Part shown: piece by piece, positions 25,235 to 34,228 of the stretch
Layout of the letters: the number at the start of each line of letters is the position of its first letter
Position numbering within the stretch: the first letter of the stretch is position 1
Origin: CAYLOP01 sp964385305
Lineage (GTDB): Bacteria > Chloroflexota > Anaerolineae > Anaerolineales > E44-bin32
DNA length: 52,668 nucleotides
NCBI GenBank assembly: GCA_964385305.1
Contig: CAYLOP010000007.1
Span: 1 to 52,668 of the forward strand
Direction of reading: 5' to 3'
Position numbers and translations under genes: made by a program
The notes under the pieces: generated by a model
Databases searched by the model: none
The model's input: the letters and a program-made list of their open reading frames with translations, nothing else
What the model was told of the DNA's origin: nothing

Positions 25235-26977
25235 GTGAAAAGGATGCTTCTTGCGACTTTGCTTGCGGTGATCGTGCTGAGTGCTTGTGCTGCACCTGCG
25301 CGCGAGACAGAAATCCAACCCACCGCAACTAAACCTCTGAAGCCAACCAATACCCCACCTCCAACGGCCACACCGTTCGTAACGCCCACACCTAAGAGTG
25401 AAGCGGCCACAGGTTATTCAGGGTTACCGCTCCCAGTGGCGCAAGGTGAGTTTTTCTCTACATCGGGTGTTTGCGCGACGTGCCATAGCAACATTAGAGA
25501 TGAAGATGGTGCCGAGATCTCTCTGGATGCTTACTGGCGCTCCACGATGATGGCAAATGCTGCCCGGGATCCCTATTGGCAAGCCTCCATGCAAGCTGAA
25601 GTGCTCAGCAACTCACAATATACCTCGGTTATCGAGGACAAGTGTGCAACTTGCCATATGCCCATGGCCAATTTCACGCTGGGCTCGCAAGGCGAGGACT
25701 CGCAGGTGTTGGGGGCGGATGGGTTGCTCAGCGCCGATCATGATTTACACGCCTTCGCGCTGGACGGAGTTTCCTGCGCAGTCTGTCATCAAATTCGTGA
25801 AACCGGATTGGGGACCGCAGCAAGCTACAGTGGGGGCTTTGTCATCGATACGGAATTGCGGGCGCCCGATCGGATCATCTTTGGCCCCTATACGATAGGG
25901 GAGGGGCAGGCGCGAATCATGCAGAGCGGTTCCGGGTATCGTCCGGAGCAAGGATTGCACATCACGCAGTCAGAATTATGTGCCACATGCCATACGCTTT
26001 ATACGCCAACCGTCGATGCCATAGGTGCGTTCGTCGGCGAATTCCCTGAACAGGTGCCCTATTTTGAATGGTTCTACAGTGATTTTCGCCGGACGAGTTC
26101 ATGCCAGGACTGCCACATGCCGGAGGCACAAGGCGGAGCAAAAATCGCTAATACGAGCCGCGTGTTACGCAGCCCATTTTTGCTTCACAACTTCGTGGGC
26201 GGCAACGTCTATATACTTGAGATCATGAAGGCTTTCTCAGAAGAGATCGGAATGACCGCATCATCCGATCATCTCCAAGCGACGATCGACCGCACACTGG
26301 ATCAATTGCAGAACAGGACAGCGACGGTTTCCCTCGAGAATGTGCGTATTGCCGGAACCCGGATCTATGCGGATGTGGTTGTTGAGAATCTCGCCGGGCA
26401 TAAATTCCCCACAGGCTTTCCGGCGCGACGGGCGTGGATCCACTTCGTTGTAACGGATGTGGGAGGGCAAGTGGTTTTTGAGTCCGGCGCCTACAATCCG
26501 GATGGATCGATCGTGGGGAATGACAACGATGATGACCCAAGCATGATGGAGCCACACTATCTAGCCGTTGTTCAGCCAAGTCAGGTGCAGATCTACGAAG
26601 CCGTCCTGCAGGATACGGAACGAAAAGTGACGACGACATTGCTCGAAGCGGCGGCCTATCGAAAAGACAACCGATTGCTGCCATCCGGATTTGAGAAATC
26701 TGCGCCCTATGAGGATATCGCTGTGCGCGGCGAGGCCCGTGAGGATGTGAATTTCGTGGGCGGCGGCGACGAGGTTGAATTTATCGCCCAAGTTGGAAAC
26801 GGGGCGGGTCCCTTCACAGTGCAAGTGGAGTTGCTCTACCAATCTGTCGGCTTTCGATGGGCGGAAAACTTGAACGCCATCGATGATCCCATAATCGCGA
26901 ATTTCGGGGATTTCTACGAAGCCGTCCCCAATATGCCCGTTGTCATCGCAAGGGATACGATTGAGATTGGGAATTAA
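25235..26977 (+). CDS. Pentaheme cytochrome c lipoprotein
   Basis: A 580-residue exported protein. The N-terminus is a lipoprotein signal with lipobox LSAC (Cys18), followed by a Pro/Thr-rich linker (about 28-55). Five CxxCH heme sites are visible: Cys80, 137, 181, 249 and 290. The phrase YWRSTMMANAARDPYWQAS is typical of a widespread multiheme cytochrome group. The heme-free C-terminal half (about 340-580) is a beta-rich domain including ENLAGHKFPTGFPARRAW, whose His may serve as a ligand. GTG start with AGGAGG five bases upstream. It probably sits on the outer face of the membrane and carries electrons; the partner is not visible here. It ends in a strong terminator and appears to be monocistronic. 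Confidence 0.88.
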   Translation: MKRMLLATLLAVIVLSACAAPARETEIQPTATKPLKPTNTPPPTATPFVTPTPKSEAATGYSGLPLPVAQGEFFSTSGVCATCHSNIRDEDGAEISLDAYWRSTMMANAARDPYWQASMQAEVLSNSQYTSVIEDKCATCHMPMANFTLGSQGEDSQVLGADGLLSADHDLHAFALDGVSCAVCHQIRETGLGTAASYSGGFVIDTELRAPDRIIFGPYTIGEGQARIMQSGSGYRPEQGLHITQSELCATCHTLYTPTVDAIGAFVGEFPEQVPYFEWFYSDFRRTSSCQDCHMPEAQGGAKIANTSRVLRSPFLLHNFVGGNVYILEIMKAFSEEIGMTASSDHLQATIDRTLDQLQNRTATVSLENVRIAGTRIYADVVVENLAGHKFPTGFPARRAWIHFVVTDVGGQVVFESGAYNPDGSIVGNDNDDDPSMMEPHYLAVVQPSQVQIYEAVLQDTERKVTTTLLEAAAYRKDNRLLPSGFEKSAPYEDIAVRGEAREDVNFVGGGDEVEFIAQVGNGAGPFTVQVELLYQSVGFRWAENLNAIDDPIIANFGDFYEAVPNMPVVIARDTIEIGN

Positions 26978-27004
26978 TGGACCAATCCGTCTTTACAACC
27001 ATCA

Positions 27005-27033
27005 CGGGGTGTGCATTAGGCACACCCCGTTTT
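27005..27033 (+). terminator. Intrinsic terminator after the cytochrome gene
   Basis: CGGGGTGTGC and GCACACCCCG form a perfect ten-pair stem with loop ATTAG, followed by TTTT. It lies 27 bases after the stop codon. Confidence 0.9.
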
Positions 27034-27209
27034 GATGTCGGTAAGCATTTGCATGGGCAGCTTAGCGTTAGCATGCTTGGAGCCCACTTTACTTCACGCA
27101 TAATAGATGCGTGTGTTTTGAAATCATAGGCCGATGTGACAACCGGCTCACACGATGTATGACGTATAGCAATGCCAATGTGGTTGCTTCGCGGTTAATC
27201 TAGTATAAA

Positions 27210-27221
27210 GAATGATTATTC
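27210..27221. promoter_or_regulatory. Possible operator upstream of the ArsR gene
   Basis: GAATGATTATTC is a palindrome with 4-base arms (GAAT/ATTC) in an AT-rich stretch 28 bases before the ArsR start, directly after a -10-like TATAAA (27204-27209). ArsR-family repressors commonly bind AT-rich dyads at such positions. Short and unproven. Confidence 0.3.
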
Positions 27222-27248
27222 GTATATCCACATAAACGGAACAATAAA

Positions 27249-27581
27249 ATGGACACAAAACTTGAGAAGGAAATCATCTATCTGCACAGCGGGATTTGTA
27301 GTGCGCTCGCAGACCCAAAGCGTATCATGATGCTCTATACGCTCGCGGATGGGCCGCGAAATGTCTCAGAATTGTCGGAGGAGTTGAAGATACCCCAACC
27401 TACAACCTCGCGGCACCTGAAAGTGCTGCGTGAGCGTGACCTTGTATCCACGCAGCGTGATGGCACGACTGTGATCTACGCGCTCGTCGATCGCAACCTC
27501 ATCAAGGCGCTGGATCTACTGCGAGGGGTGTTACGAGGTGTTTACACGCGGCGAATGACGATGGTAGAGCATCCGGAGTGA
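27249..27581 (+). CDS. ArsR-family transcriptional regulator
   Basis: A 110-residue winged-helix protein. It shows ALADPKRIMMLYTLADGP then NVSELSEELKIPQPTTSRHLKVLRERDLV, the recognition helix, and the wing STQRDGTTVIYAL. It lacks the CxC metal site of ArsR/SmtB repressors; only one cysteine (Cys18) is present, so its signal is likely not a soft metal bound in the classic way. It is placed 158 bases before hypA on the same strand and could regulate the hyp operon or itself. The hyp operon seems to have its own promoter. Confidence 0.9.
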   Translation: MDTKLEKEIIYLHSGICSALADPKRIMMLYTLADGPRNVSELSEELKIPQPTTSRHLKVLRERDLVSTQRDGTTVIYALVDRNLIKALDLLRGVLRGVYTRRMTMVEHPE

Positions 27582-27694
27582 ATCAACGTCTTGGGAAGTT
27601 TGTCGGCGTAATGGTATTCCCTCTATTTCGTGGAAGAGGCGAGGGGACCCGAATTCAGATTGACTTCATGAGATTGCGATGACATAACCCACTA

Positions 27695-27722
27695 TTGACA
27701 TCCCTCGCTATGCGGTTATCCT
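27695..27722 (+). promoter_or_regulatory. Predicted promoter of the hyp operon
   Basis: A perfect -35 TTGACA (27695-27700) is followed after 16 bases by TATCCT (27717-27722). The transcript would start near 27729, only about 11 bases before the hypA ATG, which has no clear ribosome-binding site, so hypA may have a very short leader. Confidence 0.5.
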
Positions 27723-27739
27723 CCCTGTAGTCATTTATT

Positions 27740-28123
27740 ATGCATGAGCTATCGGTCACGGAAAACATCCTGGAAATTACGCTACGGCATGCTGAGCGGG
27801 TTGGCGCGCGCCGGGTCACGGCGCTCTATCTTGTGATCGGCCAACTCGCCACGATTGTGGACGATTCTGTGGCATTCTATTGGGACATCATCTGCCAGGG
27901 GACACCTGCGGAGGGTGCCGTGTTGCACTTCCGCCGCCTCCCCATTGAAATGCGCTGCAGAGACTGTGACCATCGCTACCAACCTGGCGGTGAGGACTTG
28001 GCCTGTCCTTCTTGTGGAAGCTCAAACGTACAAGTCGTCGCGGGTGAGGAATTCTATCTGGAGGCGATTGATGTTGAGGGCGAGAGGCATCTTCAAGACG
28101 AACCAGCGGGAGAAAATCCATGA
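27740..28123 (+). CDS. hypA: Hydrogenase nickel-insertion protein HypA
   Basis: A 127-residue metallochaperone that delivers nickel to the [NiFe]-hydrogenase large subunit together with HypB. The N-terminal nickel-binding MHE (His2) is present, as are the structural zinc cysteines Cys73/76 (CRDC) and Cys89/92 (CPSC). The C-terminus is slightly longer than usual and acidic. Its stop overlaps the hypB start by four bases, so the two are coupled. First gene of the hyp set. Confidence 0.96.
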   Translation: MHELSVTENILEITLRHAERVGARRVTALYLVIGQLATIVDDSVAFYWDIICQGTPAEGAVLHFRRLPIEMRCRDCDHRYQPGGEDLACPSCGSSNVQVVAGEEFYLEAIDVEGERHLQDEPAGENP

Positions 28124-28803
28124 GTGAACGAATACCGGTCGTAGAGAAGATCATGAGTGCGAACGACCGCTTGGCAGTGGAAAACCAGGCCGCACTTGAC
28201 GCAGCAGGAATCTTCAGTTTGAACTTGATGGCCTCACCAGGTGCAGGCAAGACGTCGCTGATTGAGCATACGGTGCGCGACCTCTCCAATGAGCTTCGGC
28301 TTGCTGTTGTGGACGGCGACGTGGCTTCGAATATCGATTCCGAGCGCGCTGCGGCAGCCGGGGCAAAGGCTGTTCAGATCAACACGGGTGGAGAGTGCCA
28401 TCTCGATGCCGTGATGCTTCAGGGGGCATTGAGGGAGCTGCCGCTCGCGGAGATCGACTTGCTCATTGTTGAGAATGTGGGGAATTTAATCTGCCCAGCG
28501 GGATTCAAGCTTGGCACACATAAGAGCATCTTGATCGCCTCGGTGCCGGAGGGCGACGACAAGCCATACAAATACCCCGGCATGTACCGGGGCGTGGATG
28601 CCCTGGTGATCAACAAGGTGGATCTGCTCCCCTACGTTGAATTCGACATGGCGTATTTCCAACGTGGGGTAGAGATTCTCAACCCGGGGCTCGTAACCTT
28701 CCCGATATCATGCAAAACAGGCGAAGGGGTGGACGCGTGGCTGGCGTGGGTGAGGCGAGAAGTGGCGCAGAATCGCGAGCGTGGAGATGCGCCGGAGGCT
28801 TAA
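28120..28803 (+). CDS. hypB: Hydrogenase nickel-incorporation GTPase HypB
   Basis: A 227-residue SIMIBI-class GTPase. P-loop SPGAGKTS at 39-46, switch region VDGDVASNIDSERAA, the metal-site loop NTGGECHLDA with its Cys/His, base-specificity INKVDLL. It lacks the N-terminal CxxCGC nickel motif and the histidine-rich stretch found in some HypB proteins, so it belongs to the simple form with only the dimer-interface metal site. It hydrolyses GTP to release nickel passed from HypA. ATGA overlap with hypA. Confidence 0.96.
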   Translation: MSERIPVVEKIMSANDRLAVENQAALDAAGIFSLNLMASPGAGKTSLIEHTVRDLSNELRLAVVDGDVASNIDSERAAAAGAKAVQINTGGECHLDAVMLQGALRELPLAEIDLLIVENVGNLICPAGFKLGTHKSILIASVPEGDDKPYKYPGMYRGVDALVINKVDLLPYVEFDMAYFQRGVEILNPGLVTFPISCKTGEGVDAWLAWVRREVAQNRERGDAPEA

Positions 28804-28861
28804 TCAAATCACGGGATGTGAAGAGCAGCCGACATGAGCGCATCTGGTCGTGAGGGTAAGC

Positions 28862-31159
28862 GTGAGTGATCTTCGTGGCGCCCATATTCATATCACTGGC
28901 GTCGTACAGGGGGTTGGTTTTCGCCCCTTCGTGTATGCACTAGCCAAGCGATTCTCACTCAAAGGATGGGTGCGTAACACTTCGGCTGGTGTGGATATTG
29001 AAGTGGATGGCGCTCCAGAGACTCTCGCCGCCTTTCAAGAGGTATTACAAAAGGAAGCGCCTCCGCTGGCCCGCATCGATGAAATCCATGTAGAAGAATG
29101 CCCCCCGAACGGATACGCGATCTTTGAAATCGTTCATTCCGAAGCCATCGCGGAGGCTTTTCAGCCGATTTCACCGGATGTGAGCCTTTGCGATGATTGT
29201 CTGTGTGAATTGCTCGACCCGCAAGATCGGCGGTATCGCTACCCGTTTATCAACTGCACGAATTGTGGGCCGCGCTTCACGATCATTGAGGACATACCTT
29301 ACGACCGTCCCAAGACAACCATGGCAGCCTTTCCCATGTGCCCGGAGTGTGCATCCGAATACGATGATCCGCTAGACAGGCGTTTCCATGCACAACCTGT
29401 CGCATGTCCTGTTTGCGGCCCCAAGATTTGGCTGGAAACCGAGGGAGAGCGCTTGGCAGTGGAGGACGATGCACTCCATACTGCCCGCCAGATGATCCGG
29501 GGTGGCAAGATTCTGGCCATCAAGGGGTTGGGGGGCTTCCACCTGGCCTGTGATGCAACCAATGCGCAGGCTGTTGCTGAACTGCGGCGACGGAAGCTAC
29601 GCGTAGACAAACCCTTTGCTGTGATGGTGTATGAGGCGGAGACGGCGGAGGCGCACTGCAACCTGAGTGCGGAAGAAGCCGCCATATTGAAATCGCGCGA
29701 ACGGCCGATCGTCATTCTGCATCGGCGGGCGGATTCCTCCATCGTCTCCGGCGTGGCGCCGAACCAAAATACACTTGGCATGATGCTGCCCTATACACCA
29801 CTACACGTGTTACTGCTTGAGCCCGAGGATGACTACCCCGAGGCTCTGGTCATGACTAGTGGAAATATTAGCGAGGAACCGATTGCCACGGAGAATGAGG
29901 AAGCCCGGGAACGCCTTGCAAGTCTTGCTGACGCCTTTCTCATGCATGATCGAGGCATTCGAACCCGCTGCGACGATGCTGTGGTGCGCGCATACCAGGG
30001 GGAGATCTATCCTCTTCGCCGTGCGCGTGGTTACGCCCCGAACGCCATCCAGCTTCTGTGGGATTCACCGCCGCTTCTGGCGACTGGCCCTGAACTCAAG
30101 AACACCTTCTGTCTGACAAGAGGGCCGTATGCTTTTCTGAGCCACCACATTGGAGACTTGGAAAACTACGAGACGTTGAACGCCTATCATGACGGGGTGA
30201 CGCATTTCGAACGGCTGTTTCGAATCCAACCCGAGGCGATCGCGTATGACCTCCACCCCAACTACATGGCAACACGCTACGCGCTGGAGCGTGCCGAACG
30301 TGAGGGATTGCCCGCGATCGGTGTCCAGCATCACCACGCACATATTGCAGCCTGCATGGCGGAGCATGGCTTGGCGGGAGACAGCCGTGTGATCGGCGTC
30401 TCATTCGACGGCACGGGTTACGGCGAGGATGGCGCGATTTGGGGTGGCGAAATTCTCCTTGCCGATTATATGGGCTTTGAACGAACATCGCATTTGTCGT
30501 ATACGCGCATGCCTGGTGGGGATGCAGCGATCCGTCATCCATGGCGTCTTGCATTGGCGTGGTTGTCGCATGCCGGAATTGCATGGGAAGGTGACCTGCC
30601 GCCGGTAACGAACGCGGGAGAGGGGCCTCGGAGGGTTGTTGACCGTCAGCTCGAACTCGGTTTGAATGCACCGCTCACGTCGAGCATGGGGCGTCTATTC
30701 GACGCCGTCGCGGCGTTGATCGGCGTGCGGGAGGACGTGAATTACGAGGCGCAGGCCGCGATTGAATTGGAGATGCAGGTCGATGCGAACGAGAAAGAGG
30801 CATATGCGTTCTTGCTTAGGGAGCACGAGATCGATCCTGCGCCGGTGATTGAGGCGATCGTCGCAGATCTGCGCAGTGGCGTAACGGTTGGACGGATCGC
30901 AGCCCGGTTTCACCGCGCAGTTGCGAAGATGGTCAATTTCGTTTGCCAGAACTTGCGCGATCGGTATGAGATCCACGAGGTTGTCCTGAGCGGTGGTGTG
31001 TGGCAGAACATGGTTTTGCTCTCTCAGACGGTCGACTTGCTGCGGGATAGTGACTTTACAGTGTATGTGCACCGTCAAGTGCCCGCGAACGATGGCGGGA
31101 TAGCCTTAGGACAGGCAGCCGTCGCCATTCATCGATTGTCGATGCGGGATGCTAGGTAA
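28862..31159 (+). CDS. hypF: Carbamoyltransferase HypF (hydrogenase CN ligand synthesis)
   Basis: A 765-residue enzyme activating carbamoyl phosphate and transferring the carbamoyl group to the C-terminal Cys of HypE. Domains in order: acylphosphatase (GVVQGVGFRPFVYALAKRF, about 5-90), two CxxC-based zinc fingers (CDDC, CTNCGP, CPEC, CPVCGP, about 100-185), YrdC-like domain (about 200-380), Kae1-like domain with VQHHHAHIAACM, GVSFDGTGYGEDG and LSGGVWQN. Normal length, all motifs intact. The GTG at 28862 is preferred because GAGGG lies five bases upstream; the GTG four codons earlier is an alternative. It lies about 60 bases after hypB. Confidence 0.96.
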   Translation: MSDLRGAHIHITGVVQGVGFRPFVYALAKRFSLKGWVRNTSAGVDIEVDGAPETLAAFQEVLQKEAPPLARIDEIHVEECPPNGYAIFEIVHSEAIAEAFQPISPDVSLCDDCLCELLDPQDRRYRYPFINCTNCGPRFTIIEDIPYDRPKTTMAAFPMCPECASEYDDPLDRRFHAQPVACPVCGPKIWLETEGERLAVEDDALHTARQMIRGGKILAIKGLGGFHLACDATNAQAVAELRRRKLRVDKPFAVMVYEAETAEAHCNLSAEEAAILKSRERPIVILHRRADSSIVSGVAPNQNTLGMMLPYTPLHVLLLEPEDDYPEALVMTSGNISEEPIATENEEARERLASLADAFLMHDRGIRTRCDDAVVRAYQGEIYPLRRARGYAPNAIQLLWDSPPLLATGPELKNTFCLTRGPYAFLSHHIGDLENYETLNAYHDGVTHFERLFRIQPEAIAYDLHPNYMATRYALERAEREGLPAIGVQHHHAHIAACMAEHGLAGDSRVIGVSFDGTGYGEDGAIWGGEILLADYMGFERTSHLSYTRMPGGDAAIRHPWRLALAWLSHAGIAWEGDLPPVTNAGEGPRRVVDRQLELGLNAPLTSSMGRLFDAVAALIGVREDVNYEAQAAIELEMQVDANEKEAYAFLLREHEIDPAPVIEAIVADLRSGVTVGRIAARFHRAVAKMVNFVCQNLRDRYEIHEVVLSGGVWQNMVLLSQTVDLLRDSDFTVYVHRQVPANDGGIALGQAAVAIHRLSMRDAR

Positions 31160-31176
31160 AGAAGGAGGTCGGTAGG

Positions 31177-31437
31177 ATGTGCTTAGGCATACCGGGTAGG
31201 ATTATTGAGGTTTACGAGGTGAATTCGCTTCGTATGGGGAAAGTTGACTTTGGCGGTGTGGTGCGAGAAGCCTGCCTTGAATACGTTCCGGAGGCGGAGG
31301 TTGGTGATTACACATTGATCCATGTCGGTTTTGCCATCAGCATTGTGGATGAGGAGGATGCGCAGGAGACGCTGAATCTCTTGAAAGAGGTTATGGATTT
31401 CGAGCAAGATCTCGAGACGCAGTCGGATCCACCATGA
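31177..31437 (+). CDS. hypC: Hydrogenase assembly chaperone HypC
   Basis: An 86-residue chaperone of the HypC/HupF family beginning MCLGIPGRII, with the essential Cys2 that binds the Fe(CN)2CO unit and the hydrogenase precursor. AGGAGG lies before the ATG. Its stop overlaps the hypD start by four bases, matching the known physical HypC-HypD complex. Confidence 0.95.
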   Translation: MCLGIPGRIIEVYEVNSLRMGKVDFGGVVREACLEYVPEAEVGDYTLIHVGFAISIVDEEDAQETLNLLKEVMDFEQDLETQSDPP

Positions 31438-32537
31438 AATACATCACCGAATATCGCGACGCCAAGTTAGTGCAAGGTGTCTTGGACGAGATCCACCGCA
31501 AGGTCACCCAGCCCTGGGTCATCATGGAAATCTGCGGCGGGCAGACGCACGCCATCGTGCGGCATGGACTGGACCAACTGCTGCCAGAGCAGATCGAATT
31601 GGTACATGGCCCCGGTTGCCCGGTATGCGTCACGCCGCTCGAACTCATTGACAAAGCTCTGGCGATTGCTGCTCAGCCCGGTGTGATTTTTACTTCGTAT
31701 GGCGATATGTTGCGTGTGCCTGGCACAAAACGCGACCTTTTCTCGGTGCGTGCGACGGGGGGCGATGTGCGCGTGGTCTATTCGCCGCTTGATGCGATTA
31801 AGATCGCCCAGGAGAATCCCGACCGTGAGGTGGTTTTCTTCGCAATCGGCTTTGAAACCACTGCGCCGGCCAATGCGATGAGCGTGGTTCAGGCGCAAAC
31901 GCTTGGCCTGTCGAACTACAGCACGCTCGTCTCACATGTGCGCGTGCCGCCGGCCATGCACGCCATCCTTGGTTCGCCGCATAACCGGGTGCAAGGATTC
32001 CTGGCGGCAGGGCATGTGTGCGCTGTGATGGGGTATTGGGAATACCTTCCACTGGCGGAGCAGTATGGGGTTCCGATCGTTGTCACGGGCTTTGAACCGC
32101 TAGATATTGCCCGAGGCATTCTGGCAGTTGTGGTGCAGCTCGAAGGAGGCCGGGCGGAAGCCGAGAATAGTTACGCACGAATCGTGACATTGGAGGGAAA
32201 TAAGCCTGCCCAGGCGCTGATACAGCGTGTCTTCGAACCCTGTGATCGAAAATGGCGGGGGATCGGTGTCATCCCGGAGAGTGGGTGGAAGTTACGCCCA
32301 TCATTTGCGTCCTTTGATGCGGCGTTGCGTTTTGATGTCGAAGACATTCGGCCGGAAGAATCGCCGCTATGTATCGCGGGACAAATCCTGCAAGGTCTAA
32401 AGAAGCCTACGGACTGCACCGCGTTTGGCGTCCAATGCACGCCGGAGAATCCGCTGGGTGCGACGATGGTTTCCTCCGAAGGGGCATGTGCGGCGTATTA
32501 TCGTTATGGCCGTGGTATGGATGTGGAAGCTGCATGA
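31434..32537 (+). CDS. hypD: Hydrogenase Fe-cofactor scaffold HypD
   Basis: A 367-residue iron-sulfur protein on which the Fe(CN)2CO group is assembled with HypC and HypE. The conserved CGGQTH at the N-terminus (MEICGGQTHAI), GPGCPVCVTP, and GFETTAPA are present, and the C-terminal cysteines of the 4Fe-4S site occur in CTAFGVQC and in EGACAAYYRYG. Full length, no missing motif. Coupled to hypC through an ATGA overlap. Confidence 0.96.
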   Translation: MKYITEYRDAKLVQGVLDEIHRKVTQPWVIMEICGGQTHAIVRHGLDQLLPEQIELVHGPGCPVCVTPLELIDKALAIAAQPGVIFTSYGDMLRVPGTKRDLFSVRATGGDVRVVYSPLDAIKIAQENPDREVVFFAIGFETTAPANAMSVVQAQTLGLSNYSTLVSHVRVPPAMHAILGSPHNRVQGFLAAGHVCAVMGYWEYLPLAEQYGVPIVVTGFEPLDIARGILAVVVQLEGGRAEAENSYARIVTLEGNKPAQALIQRVFEPCDRKWRGIGVIPESGWKLRPSFASFDAALRFDVEDIRPEESPLCIAGQILQGLKKPTDCTAFGVQCTPENPLGATMVSSEGACAAYYRYGRGMDVEAA

Positions 32538-32646
32538 GGGTGGGCAATTTGGGGTGATGTTGATTTGTTCACCAGCAGAAGTTTTGACGAATACCTAGCG
32601 CGCTTCAATATACAAAAGAGGCGTGGTTAGAGGAAAAGAGCGCAGC

Positions 32647-33717
32647 ATGAGTGATGAGCGGGAGAAGGTAACCATCCATGGCCTGGTTTGTCCTGTTCCT
32701 CTAACGCATGAGGACACGATTGTGCTAGGCCATGGGAGCGGAGGCAGACTAACCCAGAATCTCATTGAGAAGACGTTTTACCCTCCGTTTGAGAATCCCG
32801 CCCTATTACGCGGGGACGATGCGGCTGTCGTGAAGACTCCAGCAGGTGGATGCTTAGCGATTACGACAGATTCGCATATTGTATCCCCGCTGTTCTACCC
32901 CGGAGGCGATATCGGTCGCTTATCGGTGTGTGGGACGGTCAATGATTTGGCGATGGTCGGGGCGCAGCCGCTTTGGCTGACGGCTGGGTTTATCATCGAA
33001 GAGGGTCTGCCGTTGTTCATCCTGCAGCGTGTGGTGGAGTCGATGAAGGAGGCGGTGGAGGAGGCCGGTGTGATCATCGTCGCCGGCGATACCAAGGTTG
33101 CGGAACGTGGAAAAGCAGACGGCTTATTTATCAACACCAGCGGTGTCGGTTGGGTACCTGAGGGCAGAGAGGTCAGCGGACAAAGAGCGGTGCCAGGAGA
33201 TGCGGTGTTGATCTCGGGACCAATCGGCGATCATGGGATCGCTGTATTGGCTGCACGCGGAGAACTGGATTTTGAAGCGGAAATCGAATCGGACCTTGCA
33301 CCCTTGGCCGGGTTGGTGGAAGCTATGTTTGCAGTAAGTTCAGCGATCCATGTCTTGCGTGACCCAACGCGGGGAGGATTGGCGACATCGCTGAATGAGA
33401 TCGCCCGCCAAAGCGGTGTGGCTATTCGATTAGACGAGGACGCCATCCCTGTTCGGCCGGTTGTCGCGGCTGCTTGTGAGATGCTGGGATTCGATCCGCT
33501 CTATGTGGCGAACGAGGGCAAATTGGTGGCCTTCGTCCCTGGCGATACAGCGGCGAGTATGCTGGATGCTATGCGTTTGGCGCCCTATGGTGAAGGCGCC
33601 TGCCAAATTGGTGTTGTCGAAGAGGCGCCCGCGGGGCGGGTATTGATGCGAACGGCGATCGGTGGAACTCGTGTGATCGATGTGTTATCGGGCGAAATGC
33701 TCCCGCGAATATGCTGA
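32647..33717 (+). CDS. hypE: Hydrogenase maturation dehydratase HypE
   Basis: A 356-residue PurM-like ATPase that dehydrates the carbamoyl group on its own C-terminal cysteine to a thiocyanate, the source of the cyanide ligands. The start region LGHGSGGRLTQNLIEKTF and ATP-binding RGDDAAVV are normal, and the protein ends in the required PRIC with the terminal Cys. I chose the ATG at 32647; the frame extends eight codons to a GTG at 32623. It is the last hyp gene, about 110 bases after hypD. No hydrogenase structural genes follow. Confidence 0.95.
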   Translation: MSDEREKVTIHGLVCPVPLTHEDTIVLGHGSGGRLTQNLIEKTFYPPFENPALLRGDDAAVVKTPAGGCLAITTDSHIVSPLFYPGGDIGRLSVCGTVNDLAMVGAQPLWLTAGFIIEEGLPLFILQRVVESMKEAVEEAGVIIVAGDTKVAERGKADGLFINTSGVGWVPEGREVSGQRAVPGDAVLISGPIGDHGIAVLAARGELDFEAEIESDLAPLAGLVEAMFAVSSAIHVLRDPTRGGLATSLNEIARQSGVAIRLDEDAIPVRPVVAAACEMLGFDPLYVANEGKLVAFVPGDTAASMLDAMRLAPYGEGACQIGVVEEAPAGRVLMRTAIGGTRVIDVLSGEMLPRIC

Positions 33718-34228
33718 CCCCAAAGTGCTCACAGGGTATGCACTTAAAAAAGTCTTCAAGATGGATCCTGACTCATCTCGGATAGACCCCAAGCAGTCTC
33801 CATGAGGGTTCGTAATAAAGGCTTATAGCCGTGAATAGTTGAGGCGTTGGCGCGTTTCACTTTTCCTGCAGGCTGGCTCGATAAAATAGTCTCCAGAACT
33901 GATAAACGGTTAGTGTGAAATTTCATGTGATCCTTGTCATCGATAAGGGTGTCGCATTCATGTTGACTGCCGTACCCTAAAGTGCTAGCGTTAATTTGAA
34001 CGACGAGCCCTGATGGATGGCGTGTCACCCTTGCGAGGTTTTCACGGGATTGGGTCCGAGGGGGTCCAGCATCAATTACCCAATATGTAAGCATCCTTAC
34101 AAAGTGCGGTTTTTTGGAGCAGGTGCATAGAGTTGATGGGCGAATTTATTCGAAGCTCTCCTCATCTGAACTGTGCATGCACAGGGAAAACGAAATTGTC
34201 TCGACGAATAGGAAAGGATTGAACCTGC
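33718..34228. other. Intergenic region after the hyp operon
   Basis: A 511-base region between hypE and the CGGC gene. I see no terminator hairpin with a T-tract behind hypE. The only frame of note is on the minus strand (33756-34094), listed separately as a weak candidate. Confidence 0.4.
33756..34094 (-). CDS. Doubtful hypothetical protein (112 aa)
   Basis: A 112-codon frame on the opposite strand to all neighbours. The translation has balanced composition, no membrane segment and no motif I recognise. AAGG touches the ATG directly, closer than a working ribosome-binding site should be. Codon use is less G/C-biased at third positions than in the neighbouring genes. It may be a chance frame or an acquired gene. 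Confidence 0.25.
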   Translation of the reverse strand: MLTYWVIDAGPPRTQSRENLARVTRHPSGLVVQINASTLGYGSQHECDTLIDDKDHMKFHTNRLSVLETILSSQPAGKVKRANASTIHGYKPLLRTLMETAWGLSEMSQDPS

